A stretch of DNA of 64,000 bases from CAYLLN01 sp964384375 (GTDB taxonomy: Bacteria > Planctomycetota > Planctomycetia > Pirellulales > Pirellulaceae). The notes beneath the pieces were generated by a model, which saw nothing but the letters and a program-made list of their open reading frames with translations, was not told the DNA's origin and did not search any database. Each line of letters starts with the position of its first letter. Position 1 is the first letter of the stretch. The position numbers and the translations under genes were made by a program. Where the stretch lies: positions 1-64,000 of the forward strand of contig CAYLLN010000031.1 of NCBI GenBank assembly GCA_964384375.1, read 5' to 3'. Below are positions 54,916-63,892 of this stretch, in pieces.

Positions 54916-57453
54916 ATGAGCCGATTGTTGGGCTTTTTCACCTGGCGAATGCTAGCGTTCGCGGTCGCGTTGTCGCTCCTCGGTCTTCTTGCTCCACCCC
55001 AGTGGCACGACGGCATCTCGGACCGGCTAGATCGGCTCCATCGGCAGTGGCGGCCACTCGGCGATTCCAAGCCGACGGCTCTCGTCAGCGACACACAGCC
55101 CGTCGATCGCAGCCTTGTCAGTGAACCGGCCGTTGTCCTCGCCACGCACCGCAAACCGGCTGGCCCGCCACAGTTCGTTCAATTTGGTCCGGAGCCCGCT
55201 CCGGCCTTTCAGCTCGATCCGTCAATTACCGAAACGCCCGCACTCCCGGCTCGCACGGTCCTGAAGCTCCCCGGTGACCAAGAACCAGGACCGGCGATCG
55301 GCGCTCCCGATGCCGATCCCGGCGCGGAACCCCCGATCACCGAGCCGCCACCGGCAGCCATTCGACCCGAGCCGCCCCCGGAACCCGATCTTCCCGCGAC
55401 ACACGCCTGGCCGGTTGCCGTCGGCCTCATCGAGCAGCTCGATGCGATCGCCGCCAACGTGCCCTCGGCAACGGGTTGGTCCCTGCGCGCCAAGGAAGAC
55501 GTGCAAGCGCTTGCTCGCCTTCCGTCCCTTGAGGATCCTCGTGCCGCCGAGATCATCGGTCGTTTGAATGCACTGGCCGACGAAGGGAAGCAGATCGCGC
55601 TTGCTCTCCCCGGCGAAGACAGCCGTTCGCGGGTCTTGCGGGCGGGATATGCCATCGTTCGCCGCGTCGTCATATGGGGCATGGTTCACCAGTTGGCGGT
55701 CAAGGGAGACATTGCCGCCGCTCCTGTGCTGGACCGGGCGAAGTGGGACCGGGCGTTTGCCAACGTCGAACACCGCCTGGAAGAAACCAAGGCCGCCGGC
55801 GCGTGGCGAACGTACTTGATGCTCGACGAGGCCCGCACCACCTTCGATTCGGAAGCAAGCACTCCCGAGCAGCAACGGCAGCTGGCACGAGACATCTTGC
55901 ATCGCCTGCATTCGACGCAGCTTTCGCACGACCAGGAAGCGTTCCTCCGGGCCGGGCCGCTCGACGACTGGGTCTGGCAGCTTTACAGCCGGGCGGCTGA
56001 AACGCCCGACATCATCGGGCTGTTGGCGGCGATCGAGCGGATCGAGAAAGACGGCCTCTCCGCCGCCACGCGCGACCTGGCCGACCGCTACGACCAAATG
56101 CGGTGGTCATCGGACCCCGGTATTCGGAAGCTGGCGACGACCGTCAACTCGTACTACCGCAATGCGAACGTCCGCGTCGCCTTGTCGGCCGAACTCGTCA
56201 ATCGGATGCTCCCGCGCTCGCAGCAGCAGTATGAGCCGGTGAACGACACGATTTTGGAAGCTCAGGTCCATGGCGACAGCTTCACGAGCACGCAGCTTCG
56301 CATGGTCCTCGTTCCCGATCCGCACCGTTGGAATATCGGGCTGGAGGCTCTCGGCGAAGTCGCGTCCAATACCTCGTCGAGCAAGGGGCCGGCGACGTTC
56401 TATCAGAATGGCGTTTCATTCTTCCGGGCTCGGAAGCGAGTCACGGTCGATCGCCGCGGCGTTCGGCTGCAAAACGCCGAGGCCGCCGCGAACGCGAACA
56501 ACAACCTCGACGAATTCGAGACCGACTTCGACGGCATTCCGCTCTTTGGCAGCCTGGTCCGCGCGATCGCCCGCAATCAGTACGAAACGAGCCAGCCCGC
56601 AGCCAAAGTGGAAGTGGAAGGGAAAATTGTCTGGCGCGCGACGAGTCAACTCGACCGCGAAGTAGCCGAGAAGCTCGAAAAATCCAGGCGCGACTTCCAG
56701 CAGAAGATGATCGACCCGCTCCGCAAGCTCGATCTGGAGCCGACGGCGATCGACATGGAAACGACGGCCGATCGGCTCATCGCCCGCTGCCGCGTTGCCG
56801 GGCGCGATCAGATTTCGGCCCACACGCCCCGGCCGCAAGCCCCCGGCGACAGCATTCTTTCCGTGCAGATTCACGAGACCGCGATGAATAACGTCCTCGA
56901 GCATCTCAAGCTCAACGGCACGCGGATCGAGCTGCGCGAGCTGTTCAAGGAGATGACTGCCCGCTTCAGCCGCGAGCCGGTGCAAGTCCCGGACGACCTG
57001 CCGGAAGGGGTGTACGTGACTTTCGCCGATGAGGATCCGGTGCAGCTTGATTTCCAGGAAGGCCGCGTGCGGCTGACGATTCGCCTCAAAGAACTGTCGC
57101 AGGAAGGGACGAAAAACCGCTGGCGCGACTTCACCGTTCGAGGGTATTACGCTCCCGTGGCGGACCAGCTCGACGCGAACCTCGAACGCGAAGGGGTCAT
57201 CGAGCTGATCGGCGACCGTCTCCGCTTCGGCGACCAGATCGCCCTCCGCGGCATCTTCAGCGCGGTCCTCTCGCGCAATCGGAAACTGAACCTGATCAAC
57301 AAACAGCTCGCCCTGGCACCGGAATTGAATGACCAGCAAGTGACCCAGTTTGTCATTCACGACGGCTGGATCGGGGTCGCCCTGGGGCCAAAATCGCCGG
57401 GCCGAACCGCCGCCATGTCGCCGCGGCCCAGCTTAGGGACGCGAACGGAATAG
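54916..57453 (+). CDS. Large membrane-anchored protein of unknown function
   Basis: 845 residues from an ATG with GGAG 7 nt upstream. One N-terminal membrane helix (MLAFAVALSLLGLLAPP) is followed by a Pro-rich region (about 80-180), a helical region (about 180-430) and a beta-rich C-terminal part from about 450 (DTILEAQVHGDSFTSTQLRMVLVPD, ITVDRRGVRLQNAEAAANANNN, VYVTFADEDPVQLDFQEGRVRLTIRLKEL). It probably faces the periplasm with its bulk. The C-terminal strand pattern is reminiscent of lipid-transfer or AsmA-like barrels, but this is not established. Confidence 0.75.
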   Translation: MSRLLGFFTWRMLAFAVALSLLGLLAPPQWHDGISDRLDRLHRQWRPLGDSKPTALVSDTQPVDRSLVSEPAVVLATHRKPAGPPQFVQFGPEPAPAFQLDPSITETPALPARTVLKLPGDQEPGPAIGAPDADPGAEPPITEPPPAAIRPEPPPEPDLPATHAWPVAVGLIEQLDAIAANVPSATGWSLRAKEDVQALARLPSLEDPRAAEIIGRLNALADEGKQIALALPGEDSRSRVLRAGYAIVRRVVIWGMVHQLAVKGDIAAAPVLDRAKWDRAFANVEHRLEETKAAGAWRTYLMLDEARTTFDSEASTPEQQRQLARDILHRLHSTQLSHDQEAFLRAGPLDDWVWQLYSRAAETPDIIGLLAAIERIEKDGLSAATRDLADRYDQMRWSSDPGIRKLATTVNSYYRNANVRVALSAELVNRMLPRSQQQYEPVNDTILEAQVHGDSFTSTQLRMVLVPDPHRWNIGLEALGEVASNTSSSKGPATFYQNGVSFFRARKRVTVDRRGVRLQNAEAAANANNNLDEFETDFDGIPLFGSLVRAIARNQYETSQPAAKVEVEGKIVWRATSQLDREVAEKLEKSRRDFQQKMIDPLRKLDLEPTAIDMETTADRLIARCRVAGRDQISAHTPRPQAPGDSILSVQIHETAMNNVLEHLKLNGTRIELRELFKEMTARFSREPVQVPDDLPEGVYVTFADEDPVQLDFQEGRVRLTIRLKELSQEGTKNRWRDFTVRGYYAPVADQLDANLEREGVIELIGDRLRFGDQIALRGIFSAVLSRNRKLNLINKQLALAPELNDQQVTQFVIHDGWIGVALGPKSPGRTAAMSPRPSLGTRTE

Positions 57454-57463
57454 CGCAAGCAGG

Positions 57464-57469
57464 TATAAT
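57464..57469 (+). promoter_or_regulatory. TATAAT -10-like element
   Basis: Perfect TATAAT 35 bp upstream of the ketosynthase-like start codon; no consensus -35. Confidence 0.35.
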
Positions 57470-57504
57470 CGGGCGAGTAGTCCCACAGGCCTCTGATTTC
57501 GCCC

Positions 57505-58770
57505 ATGACCACGCCCCCTGAAGTCGTCATCACTGGACTCGGGGTCGTCTCACCGCTGGGGATTGGTCGCGAAGCGTTCTGGTCCGCGCTCCTGGCGGGC
57601 CAGAGCGCCGTCGATTGGATCGCTGAGTACAGGGCCGACGATCTGCCGTTCCGCTTCGGCAGCCGCGTACAAGGCTTCGACGCGAAGCAGTACGTACAGC
57701 CGCGGAAGACGATCAAGGTGATGTGCGTCGAGATTCAGCAGGCGTACGCAGCCGCGCAGCTCGCGATGCAGGACGCCAACCTCGCCAAGGGAACGATCGA
57801 TCCCGACCGCATCGGCGTCGTCCTCGGCAGCGAAATGCTCTTCGGCGAACTCCCCGAGGTGCAGGACGTCATACGCGGCTGCATCGTCGATGGCAAGTTT
57901 GACGCCGATCGCTGGGGAGTCCTGGCGTTCAAAGACCAGTATCCGCTCTGGATGCTCAAGTACCTGCCGAATATGGCGGCGTGCCACATCAGTATCGCTC
58001 TCGACGCTCGCGGGCCGAACAACTCGATCGTGCAAGGGGGAGCTTCGAGCCTGCTCGCAATCATCGAGGCCGTGAAGGTGATCGAGCGCGGCCAAGCCGA
58101 CGCGATGCTCACCGGCGGCAGCGGTTCAGCGGTCGCAACAAGTTGCTTGCCGTTCCGCGGCTGGGATCAACTCAGCAAGTGGTCCGGGGAACCATCCGGT
58201 GCATCGCGGCCGTTCGATGCGAAGCGCTGCGGCATCGTCGTCGGCGAAGGGGCCGGCACGATGGTCCTCGAAACTCGCGCCTCGGCGGAGAAGCGTGGGG
58301 CTAAGATCTTGGCGAGAATCTTGGGCATGTCACGGACCTTCGAGCCGCCGCAACCGGGCAAACCGATGACGGGGTCAGCAATCGAACGATCGATCACGGG
58401 TGCCCTGACAGCGGCAGGACTGAAGGCCGCCGACGTTGGCCACGTAAACGCAAATGGCGATGGTAGCATCGCAGACGATGTGGTCGAAGCCCAGGCGATT
58501 CGCCGCACGCTCGGCGATGTACCAGTCACCGCGATCAAGAGCTACGCCGGCGACCTCGGCGCCGGCAGCGGCGCGGTCGAGTTTCTGGCCAGCGTTCTTG
58601 CCGTGGCAGAAGGCCGCGTGCCGCACACGCTCAACTATGAGACGCCCGATCCGGCCTGCCCTGTGAACGTGATTCACGACGGTCCGCGCGCAACCGACAA
58701 TCGCGCCGCAATTGCACTGAATCAGTCCAGCACCGGACAAGCGGCAGCCGTTGTCGTTGGTCCACCGTAA
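57505..58770 (+). CDS. Beta-ketoacyl synthase homologue lacking catalytic residues
   Basis: 421 residues with the full FabF-type thiolase fold: VVITGLGVVSPLGIGREAFWSAL at the start, RGPNNSIVQGGASSLLAIIEA, RPFDAKRCGIVVGEGAGTMVLE, VNANGDGSIADDVVEAQAI and IKSYAGDLGAGSGAVE. Aligned by eye, the nucleophilic Cys is Gly179, the first catalytic His (HGT) is Asn317 and the second His (GH) is Asp350; Lys345 is kept. It cannot work as an ordinary ketosynthase and may act like a chain-length factor or a structural partner. No acyl carrier protein or active synthase is adjacent. Confidence 0.9.
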   Translation: MTTPPEVVITGLGVVSPLGIGREAFWSALLAGQSAVDWIAEYRADDLPFRFGSRVQGFDAKQYVQPRKTIKVMCVEIQQAYAAAQLAMQDANLAKGTIDPDRIGVVLGSEMLFGELPEVQDVIRGCIVDGKFDADRWGVLAFKDQYPLWMLKYLPNMAACHISIALDARGPNNSIVQGGASSLLAIIEAVKVIERGQADAMLTGGSGSAVATSCLPFRGWDQLSKWSGEPSGASRPFDAKRCGIVVGEGAGTMVLETRASAEKRGAKILARILGMSRTFEPPQPGKPMTGSAIERSITGALTAAGLKAADVGHVNANGDGSIADDVVEAQAIRRTLGDVPVTAIKSYAGDLGAGSGAVEFLASVLAVAEGRVPHTLNYETPDPACPVNVIHDGPRATDNRAAIALNQSSTGQAAAVVVGPP

Positions 58771-58791
58771 CGCCCTGCGAATGGAATCGAC

Positions 58792-58950
58792 ATGGCCAAA
58801 CGCAATAAGTCCGCCAAGCCCGCCTCGCCGGAGCAATCGGTGCCGGTGGTCGTGCATCCGCCGACCAAGAGCCCAAAGCTCCTGGCAGTGAGCATCGTCT
58901 TGTTCGGCCTGTGGTTCGTATTCCTGCTGGTCGCTGCCATGTGGCGCTGA
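58792..58950 (+). CDS. Short single-span membrane protein
   Basis: 52 residues: a Lys/Pro-rich head (MAKRNKSAKPASPEQS) followed by one hydrophobic helix (LLAVSIVLFGLWFVFLLVAAMW). It lies 21 bp after the ketosynthase homologue and 15 bp before the SGNH gene on the same strand, so it is probably co-transcribed with both. Confidence 0.6.
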   Translation: MAKRNKSAKPASPEQSVPVVVHPPTKSPKLLAVSIVLFGLWFVFLLVAAMWR

Positions 58951-58965
58951 CGTTTTGAGGTTTCC

Positions 58966-59658
58966 ATGATTCGCTGCTGCTGTTTCGCTCTGGCTCTGGC
59001 TGCTGTTTCCGTGTTCTGCTTGCCGGCTCGCTCGCAAGTTCAAGCACCGGCTGCCGACAAGTGGGAAAAGACGATCGCCGCCTTTGAAGCTGAGGATGCC
59101 AAATCGCCGCCGCCGAAGGATGCTGTCCTCTTTGTCGGCAGCTCCAGCATCCGCCTCTGGGATCTGAAGAAGTCGTTCACGGAACTCGCCACCATCAACC
59201 GCGGTTTTGGCGGCTCGCAGATGAGCGACGCCGCGAAGTATGTCCAGCGAATCATCACCCCCTACAAGCCGCGGCTGATCGTGCTTTATGAAGGGGACAA
59301 CGACTTGGCAGCCAAGAAAACGCCGGGCGACGTGGCGGCCGACTTCGACCGCCTGCTGAAACTCGTCCGGGCCGATCTGCCGACCACGCCGCTCATCGTC
59401 ATCGGCTGCAAGCCCAGTCTCAAGCGCTGGGCGCTCATCCAGCAGCAGCGAGAGCTGAACCGGCTTCTGGCTGAGCGGTGTGAGAAGGACGGCCACGCGA
59501 AGTTGCTCGACATTGAAAAGCCGATGCTCGGCGACGATGGCCAGCCCAAAGCCGACCTGTTTCGCGAGGACATGCTGCATCTGAACGACAAAGGATACGC
59601 TCTCTGGAATTCGCTCCTCGCTCCGCACGTTCAATCTCCTGCGAGCGCTAAGCAGTAA
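58966..59658 (+). CDS. Exported SGNH/GDSL hydrolase
   Basis: 230 residues with a signal peptide (CCCFALALAAVSVFCLPARSQ). Hydrolase blocks: I DAVLFVGSSSIRLWD (Ser nucleophile), II INRGFGGSQMSDA (Gly), III LYEGDNDLA (Asn) and V DMLHLNDKGY (Asp/His). Likely a periplasmic esterase or acetylhydrolase acting on carbohydrate or lipid esters. Third gene in the short run with the ketosynthase homologue. Confidence 0.88.
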   Translation: MIRCCCFALALAAVSVFCLPARSQVQAPAADKWEKTIAAFEAEDAKSPPPKDAVLFVGSSSIRLWDLKKSFTELATINRGFGGSQMSDAAKYVQRIITPYKPRLIVLYEGDNDLAAKKTPGDVAADFDRLLKLVRADLPTTPLIVIGCKPSLKRWALIQQQRELNRLLAERCEKDGHAKLLDIEKPMLGDDGQPKADLFREDMLHLNDKGYALWNSLLAPHVQSPASAKQ

Positions 59659-59713
59659 GCGACCAATCTTGGCGACTTTGCTTTTCCTTGTTCGCGTCGG
59701 CTGAGCCAGATCG

Positions 59714-59719
59714 TATAAT
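59714..59719 (+). promoter_or_regulatory. TATAAT -10-like element
   Basis: Perfect TATAAT 38 bp upstream of the propeller start at 59758. No good -35. Confidence 0.35.
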
Positions 59720-59757
59720 CAGGGCGTCATCTCTGAACCGACGAACAAGGTTGCTCC

Positions 59758-60999
59758 ATGCGATCGACGTTTGCTCTCGCTGCCCTGATACTTCCGCTGA
59801 CGGTCGCCCTGGCCGATGAAAACTGGCCCCGCTTCCGCGGTCCACACGCTAATGGCCACGCCGACGGTGCGGGCTTGCCGACGACCTGGAGCGAGTCGAA
59901 AAACGTCAAGTGGAAGACCCCCATTCACGACCTCGGTTGGTCGTCGCCCGTCGTCTGGGGCGATCAAATCTGGGTCACCACTGCCACGGCCGACGGCAAG
60001 GTCGATTATGCCGTCTGTGTCGATAAGAACACCGGCAAGATTATCCACGACATCAAGCTCTGGGAGAACGTCAACCCCAGCCCGCTGGGTAATGCGATGA
60101 ATTGCTATGCCTCTTGCACGCCGGTTATCGAGGAGGGGCGCGTCTATGTCCATTTCGGCAGCTACGGCACTGCCTGCCTCGATACAGCCACGGGCAAGAT
60201 CCTCTGGCAGCGCCGCGACCTCCCCTGCGAGCACTTCCGTGGCCCCGGCAGCTCGCCGATCCTGTTCGAGAACCTCCTCATCTTTCACATGGATGGCTAC
60301 GACCATCAGTACGTTGTCGCCCTCGACAAAGCGAACGGCGAGACGGTGTGGAAGACCGACCGCGACGTCGATTACGGCACCGACAACGGCGACACGATGA
60401 AGGCGTTCTCCACACCGCTCGTCATCGAAGCGGCCGGCAAGACACAGCTTATCAGTCCGACCAGCAAAGCCACCCTCTCCTACGACCCGCGCACCGGCAA
60501 GGAACTGTGGCGCGTCCGCTATGGCAGCTTCTCCGTCGCCGCCATGCCTCTGTTCGACAAGGAGCTGCTCTACCTCAATACCGGCTTTGGCAAGGCGGAC
60601 CTGCTCGCCGTGCGGCCCGACGGCGAAGGGGACGTTACGCAATCGCATGTCGTCTGGACCGCAAAGAAAAGCATCGGCAGCAAGCCATCGCAAGTGCTCG
60701 TCGATGGGCTCATCTTCAATGTTCATGACAGCGGCGTCGCCAGTTGCTTCGATGCAAAAACGGGGGACGAGCTCTGGAGCAGGCGGCTCGGCGGCGAGTA
60801 CAGCGGTGCATTGCTTTACGGCGACGGCAAAGTCTATTTCTGCAGCCACGATGGCAGCACGACCGTCCTCAAGGCCGCACGCGAGTACACCGAACTGGCC
60901 AAGAACCAGTTCGACGACGGCTTTATGGCAAGTCCAGCTGTCACCGGCAAGGCGCTCATCCTTCGGACGAAGTCGGCTTTGTATCGCGTGGAAGAATAG
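59758..60999 (+). CDS. Exported PQQ-type beta-propeller protein
   Basis: 413 residues with a signal peptide (MRSTFALAALILPLTVALA). The mature part opens with NWPRFRGPHANGHADGAGLP, typical of planctomycete PQQ-repeat proteins, and consists of Trp-docked blades (WSSPVVWGDQIWVTTATADGK, YASCTPVIEEGRVYVHFGSYG, GKILWQRRDLPCEH, GKELWRVRYGS, GDELWSRRLGG). Similar to BamB-like scaffolds or PQQ dehydrogenases; PQQ ligands cannot be confirmed, so a scaffold role is as likely. The next gene starts 34 bp later. Confidence 0.88.
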   Translation: MRSTFALAALILPLTVALADENWPRFRGPHANGHADGAGLPTTWSESKNVKWKTPIHDLGWSSPVVWGDQIWVTTATADGKVDYAVCVDKNTGKIIHDIKLWENVNPSPLGNAMNCYASCTPVIEEGRVYVHFGSYGTACLDTATGKILWQRRDLPCEHFRGPGSSPILFENLLIFHMDGYDHQYVVALDKANGETVWKTDRDVDYGTDNGDTMKAFSTPLVIEAAGKTQLISPTSKATLSYDPRTGKELWRVRYGSFSVAAMPLFDKELLYLNTGFGKADLLAVRPDGEGDVTQSHVVWTAKKSIGSKPSQVLVDGLIFNVHDSGVASCFDAKTGDELWSRRLGGEYSGALLYGDGKVYFCSHDGSTTVLKAAREYTELAKNQFDDGFMASPAVTGKALILRTKSALYRVEE

Positions 61000-61033
61000 G
61001 CACAGGGCACAGGGGACAGGAGTCAGCAAATCT

Positions 61034-62851
61034 GTGTTTGCAAGAGCGATCTGCGCTTTGCTGATTGTTTCAGACGCCTCCGCCATCACGCGCGCTGCTG
61101 ACCCCGATCCTTCGATCGGTGATTTCGCCACGCTCGCCGCCAAGTGCGACGAGCTCGGCCTCAAGGAGCAAGCCGAACTCACCCGCCGCTGGATCATCCC
61201 GCGCCATCCCGGCCGTCAATATCTCTTCCTCCCCGCGACCGCTGACGCAACCGCGCCCAAGGCCGGCGCACCCGAAGTCGTGCGGAAGTGGCACGCGCGG
61301 TTCACGGAACTCCGGAAGGAGCGCGCCGCGACGCTCTTGGCCGAAGCACGTGCCGCTTGCGACCAGGACCAGCCGACGCGGGCCTACGGGCTGCTGCATG
61401 AAGTCCTCCGTGAAGACCCCGACCAGGCCGATACCCGCCGCGTTCTGGGCTACACAAAGAACATCCGCGGAGTTTGGACGATCCCAGGCTCGACGAACCT
61501 GCAAGCGACCAAACCACGCACACCCGAACCCAAGCTCGGCTGGACGGCCGGTTCCTACTGGCGGCTGGAGACACCGCACTTCGCGATCGTCACGAATCAC
61601 TCGGCGAAGGAGGCTCTGGAACTGGGCAATCAGCTCGAAGACCTCCATGTCCTCTGGCGGCAAGTCTTCTTTCGCTACTGGAGCAGCGGCGAGGCGCTCG
61701 CCGCCCGCCTGGCGGGACGCGACGAGCCCCTGGCTAGGCCGCGGCCGAAGATGAGCGTCGTCCTTGTCCGCAACCGGGCCGAATACGTGGCCCATCTGGC
61801 CGCCAGTGTCCCGCAGGCCGAAAAGACGGTTGGCATTTATCTGAATCAGCAGAGGCGGAGCTTCTTCTTCGCCGGCGACACGTCAGTCTATCCGACCTGG
61901 TATCACGAAGCGACGCATCAGCTCTTTCAGGAATCGCTGCCGGACACGATCGAGCAGCCGGGGGAGGAGCGAAACTTCTGGGCGATCGAAGGGGCCGCAC
62001 TCTACATGGAGTCGCTTGCGAAGCACGACGGCTTTTGGACGCTCGGCGGAATCGAAGCAAACCGGCTGCAGTATGCTCGCTACCGCGCCCTCTCCGGCGA
62101 CTTTCTGCTCCCGCTGGCGGAGCTCTCAGCCCTCGGGCGCGAGAAGGTGCAAGCCAGCCCCGACATCGCGAAGCTCTATGCTCAGGCTGCCGGAACCGCT
62201 CAGTTCCTGATCGACGGCGAGAGCAGTGCACACCGCGAGGCTTTCGTCGATCTGCTGGCAGCCGTCTATCGCGGCACGGACCTGCTTGACATGCTCCCCA
62301 AAGCCGCCGGCGTACCGTGGGGTAAACTCGACGAACAATATCGCAGCTTCCTCAACGTCTCCGACGACGACCTCGCCGGCATTCCTAGTCTCGACCGACT
62401 GCGGAACCTGTCGATCGGCCGTACGAGCGTGACCGACGCGGGACTGATGCACCTAGCCGGTGCGAAGAATCTGGAGTGGCTCGATCTTTCCGGCACCTCC
62501 GTCACCGACAAGGGGGCAGCAATCATCGCAGACATGCCGCGGCTAACGCAGCTCTTTCTTGAAGGGACGAAGATCACCGACGCCTCGCTCCCCATCGTCG
62601 GCAAGCTCAAGTCGCTCGAAGAGCTCGACCTATCGCATCTTCCCGGCATCACCGACGACGGACTCGCAGCCCTAGCTCCCTTGCGGCAGCTCAAAGTGCT
62701 GCATCTGGCTAGCTCGCCAATCGGAGACGCGGGCCTGGTCCATCTGCACGGCCTCAAGCAACTGGAATCGCTCGACACTGACGGCACCAAGGTAACAGCT
62801 GAGGGACTGAAGAAGTTGAAGGGGATGCTGCCGAAACTCCAAGCCGAATAA
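61034..62851 (+). CDS. Exported HExxH metalloprotease-like protein with LRR tail
   Basis: 605 residues from a GTG with an AGGAG site, beginning with a signal segment (MFARAICALLIVSDASAITRA). The central domain holds a zinc motif H291-E-A-T-H295 in YHEATHQLFQE and a candidate third ligand E319 (WAIEGAALYMES), a gluzincin arrangement similar to DUF1570-type planctomycete proteins. From about 455 come leucine-rich repeats (LDRLRNLSIGRTSVTDAGL, LEWLDLSGTSVTDKGAAIIADM, LKVLHLASSPIGDAGLVHL). The longest open frame starts far upstream but reads through the previous gene in another frame. Confidence 0.85.
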   Translation: MFARAICALLIVSDASAITRAADPDPSIGDFATLAAKCDELGLKEQAELTRRWIIPRHPGRQYLFLPATADATAPKAGAPEVVRKWHARFTELRKERAATLLAEARAACDQDQPTRAYGLLHEVLREDPDQADTRRVLGYTKNIRGVWTIPGSTNLQATKPRTPEPKLGWTAGSYWRLETPHFAIVTNHSAKEALELGNQLEDLHVLWRQVFFRYWSSGEALAARLAGRDEPLARPRPKMSVVLVRNRAEYVAHLAASVPQAEKTVGIYLNQQRRSFFFAGDTSVYPTWYHEATHQLFQESLPDTIEQPGEERNFWAIEGAALYMESLAKHDGFWTLGGIEANRLQYARYRALSGDFLLPLAELSALGREKVQASPDIAKLYAQAAGTAQFLIDGESSAHREAFVDLLAAVYRGTDLLDMLPKAAGVPWGKLDEQYRSFLNVSDDDLAGIPSLDRLRNLSIGRTSVTDAGLMHLAGAKNLEWLDLSGTSVTDKGAAIIADMPRLTQLFLEGTKITDASLPIVGKLKSLEELDLSHLPGITDDGLAALAPLRQLKVLHLASSPIGDAGLVHLHGLKQLESLDTDGTKVTAEGLKKLKGMLPKLQAE

Positions 62852-63155
62852 CACAGGTTGCGTGTGCTAAACAACGTGATCGGTTCGGTCGTTTGACGTC
62901 AGAGGATGCCACGAATGGCGATGTTTGTGCATTTGGAGCCCGTAGCTCAGCGAACCCCCGCTCTATCCACAAACCGGCTGTTCTGCTCTACTAGCAGTAG
63001 TCGGTTTGACGACGCACGCGCGAGCGAACCTTTCTTCGCAACGATCCGCCGCCCTGTCTCGCCTCTCCTGCTTGGCGGATCACCACGTTGATCTCTTTCT
63101 TGCGGCTCGGAAAGTCTGTGCAAGCCGCATCGGTTCTGTCTCAAGGAAATGTGCA
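62852..63155. other. Long leader region of the RRM gene
   Basis: No gene supported. A short segment at 62938 resembles the start of a tRNA (GCCCGTAGCTCAG) but no tRNA can be built. The AAGGA site at 63143 serves the following GTG. The length before a cold-shock-type RNA-binding protein suggests a structured 5' leader. Confidence 0.4.
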
Positions 63156-63500
63156 GTGGGAACGCGTCTCTACGTCGGAAATCTCAGTTACAACACCACC
63201 AACGACAGCCTGGAAACGCTCTTTGCCGAATTCGGCAGCGTGAAAAGCGCCCAGGTCGTCATGGACCGCGACACGGGCCGCAGCAAGGGCTTTGGCTTTG
63301 TCGAAATGGCCGACAACGGCCAGGCTCAGGCCGCGATTGCCGGGCTCAATCAGAGGGAAGTCGATGGCCGGTCGCTGACCGTCAACGAAGCCCGCCCGCG
63401 TGAAGAACGTGGCGGCGGTGGCGGTGGTGGCCGCGGCTACGGTGGTGGCGGTGGCGGCGGCCGTGGATATGGCGGCGGTGGTGGCGGCAAGCGCTACTAG
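63156..63500 (+). CDS. RRM RNA-binding protein with Gly-rich tail
   Basis: 114 residues from a GTG with AAGGA 8 nt upstream. A single RNA-recognition motif has RNP2 RLYVGNL (about 4-10) and RNP1 KGFGFVEM (about 45-52), followed by a tail of repeated Gly runs and RGYGGG units ending GGKRY. Such proteins bind single-stranded RNA and are often induced by cold. The Gly-rich tail recalls cyanobacterial Rbp proteins. Confidence 0.93.
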   Translation: MGTRLYVGNLSYNTTNDSLETLFAEFGSVKSAQVVMDRDTGRSKGFGFVEMADNGQAQAAIAGLNQREVDGRSLTVNEARPREERGGGGGGGRGYGGGGGGGRGYGGGGGGKRY

Positions 63501-63601
63501 GCCTTGCCGGCCGCGCTTTGAATTGTTTGGCCTGCGCACTGCTGAAGCGGTGCGCTGGAGCCTGTTTCAATGTCCCATCCTCTCCTGCGGAGCACACTCC
63601 C

Positions 63602-63892
63602 ATGGCTCAGTATCGCCGTCCGACTCCCAATAAACGGCAAGCAACCCGCCAGGCGCCGCAGGTTCGAGGGCTCGCCCGCGCGCCCGATCTGGCCGATCTC
63701 CCGCAGCGCGTCGTCTTCGGCAAGCCGTTCATCCTGATGGAGGACGCCGAGAAGAACACGTTTGTCTATAAAGGAGGAGCGTGGGTGGCGTTCGAGTATT
63801 CGATCGCAGACCTGCGGCAAACGTCCCAGGTGAAGGCCTTACCTCAAGGAGTGGGTAAGATGACGCGGTACGAAGTGCGCATGCCCGTTTAG
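63602..63892 (+). CDS. Small conserved-type protein, unknown function
   Basis: 96 residues: a basic N-terminus (MAQYRRPTPNKRQATRQAPQ) then DLADLPQRVVFGKPFILMEDAEKNTFVYKGGAWVAFEYSIADLRQ and VKALPQGVGKMTRYEVRMPV. A compact beta-rich domain is likely. It follows the RRM gene by about 100 bp on the same strand. Not recognised. The last 108 bases of the window hold nothing that can be called. Confidence 0.6.
   Translation: MAQYRRPTPNKRQATRQAPQVRGLARAPDLADLPQRVVFGKPFILMEDAEKNTFVYKGGAWVAFEYSIADLRQTSQVKALPQGVGKMTRYEVRMPV

Noticed and set aside
60521..61033. N-terminal extension of the HExxH-LRR protein
   Set aside because: Out-of-frame reading of the PQQ propeller; a GTG with signal peptide and ribosome-binding site lies at 61034.
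62938..63012. tRNA-like start (GCCCGTAGCTCAG) in the RRM leader
   Set aside because: No anticodon arm, T arm or matching acceptor stem can be built downstream.
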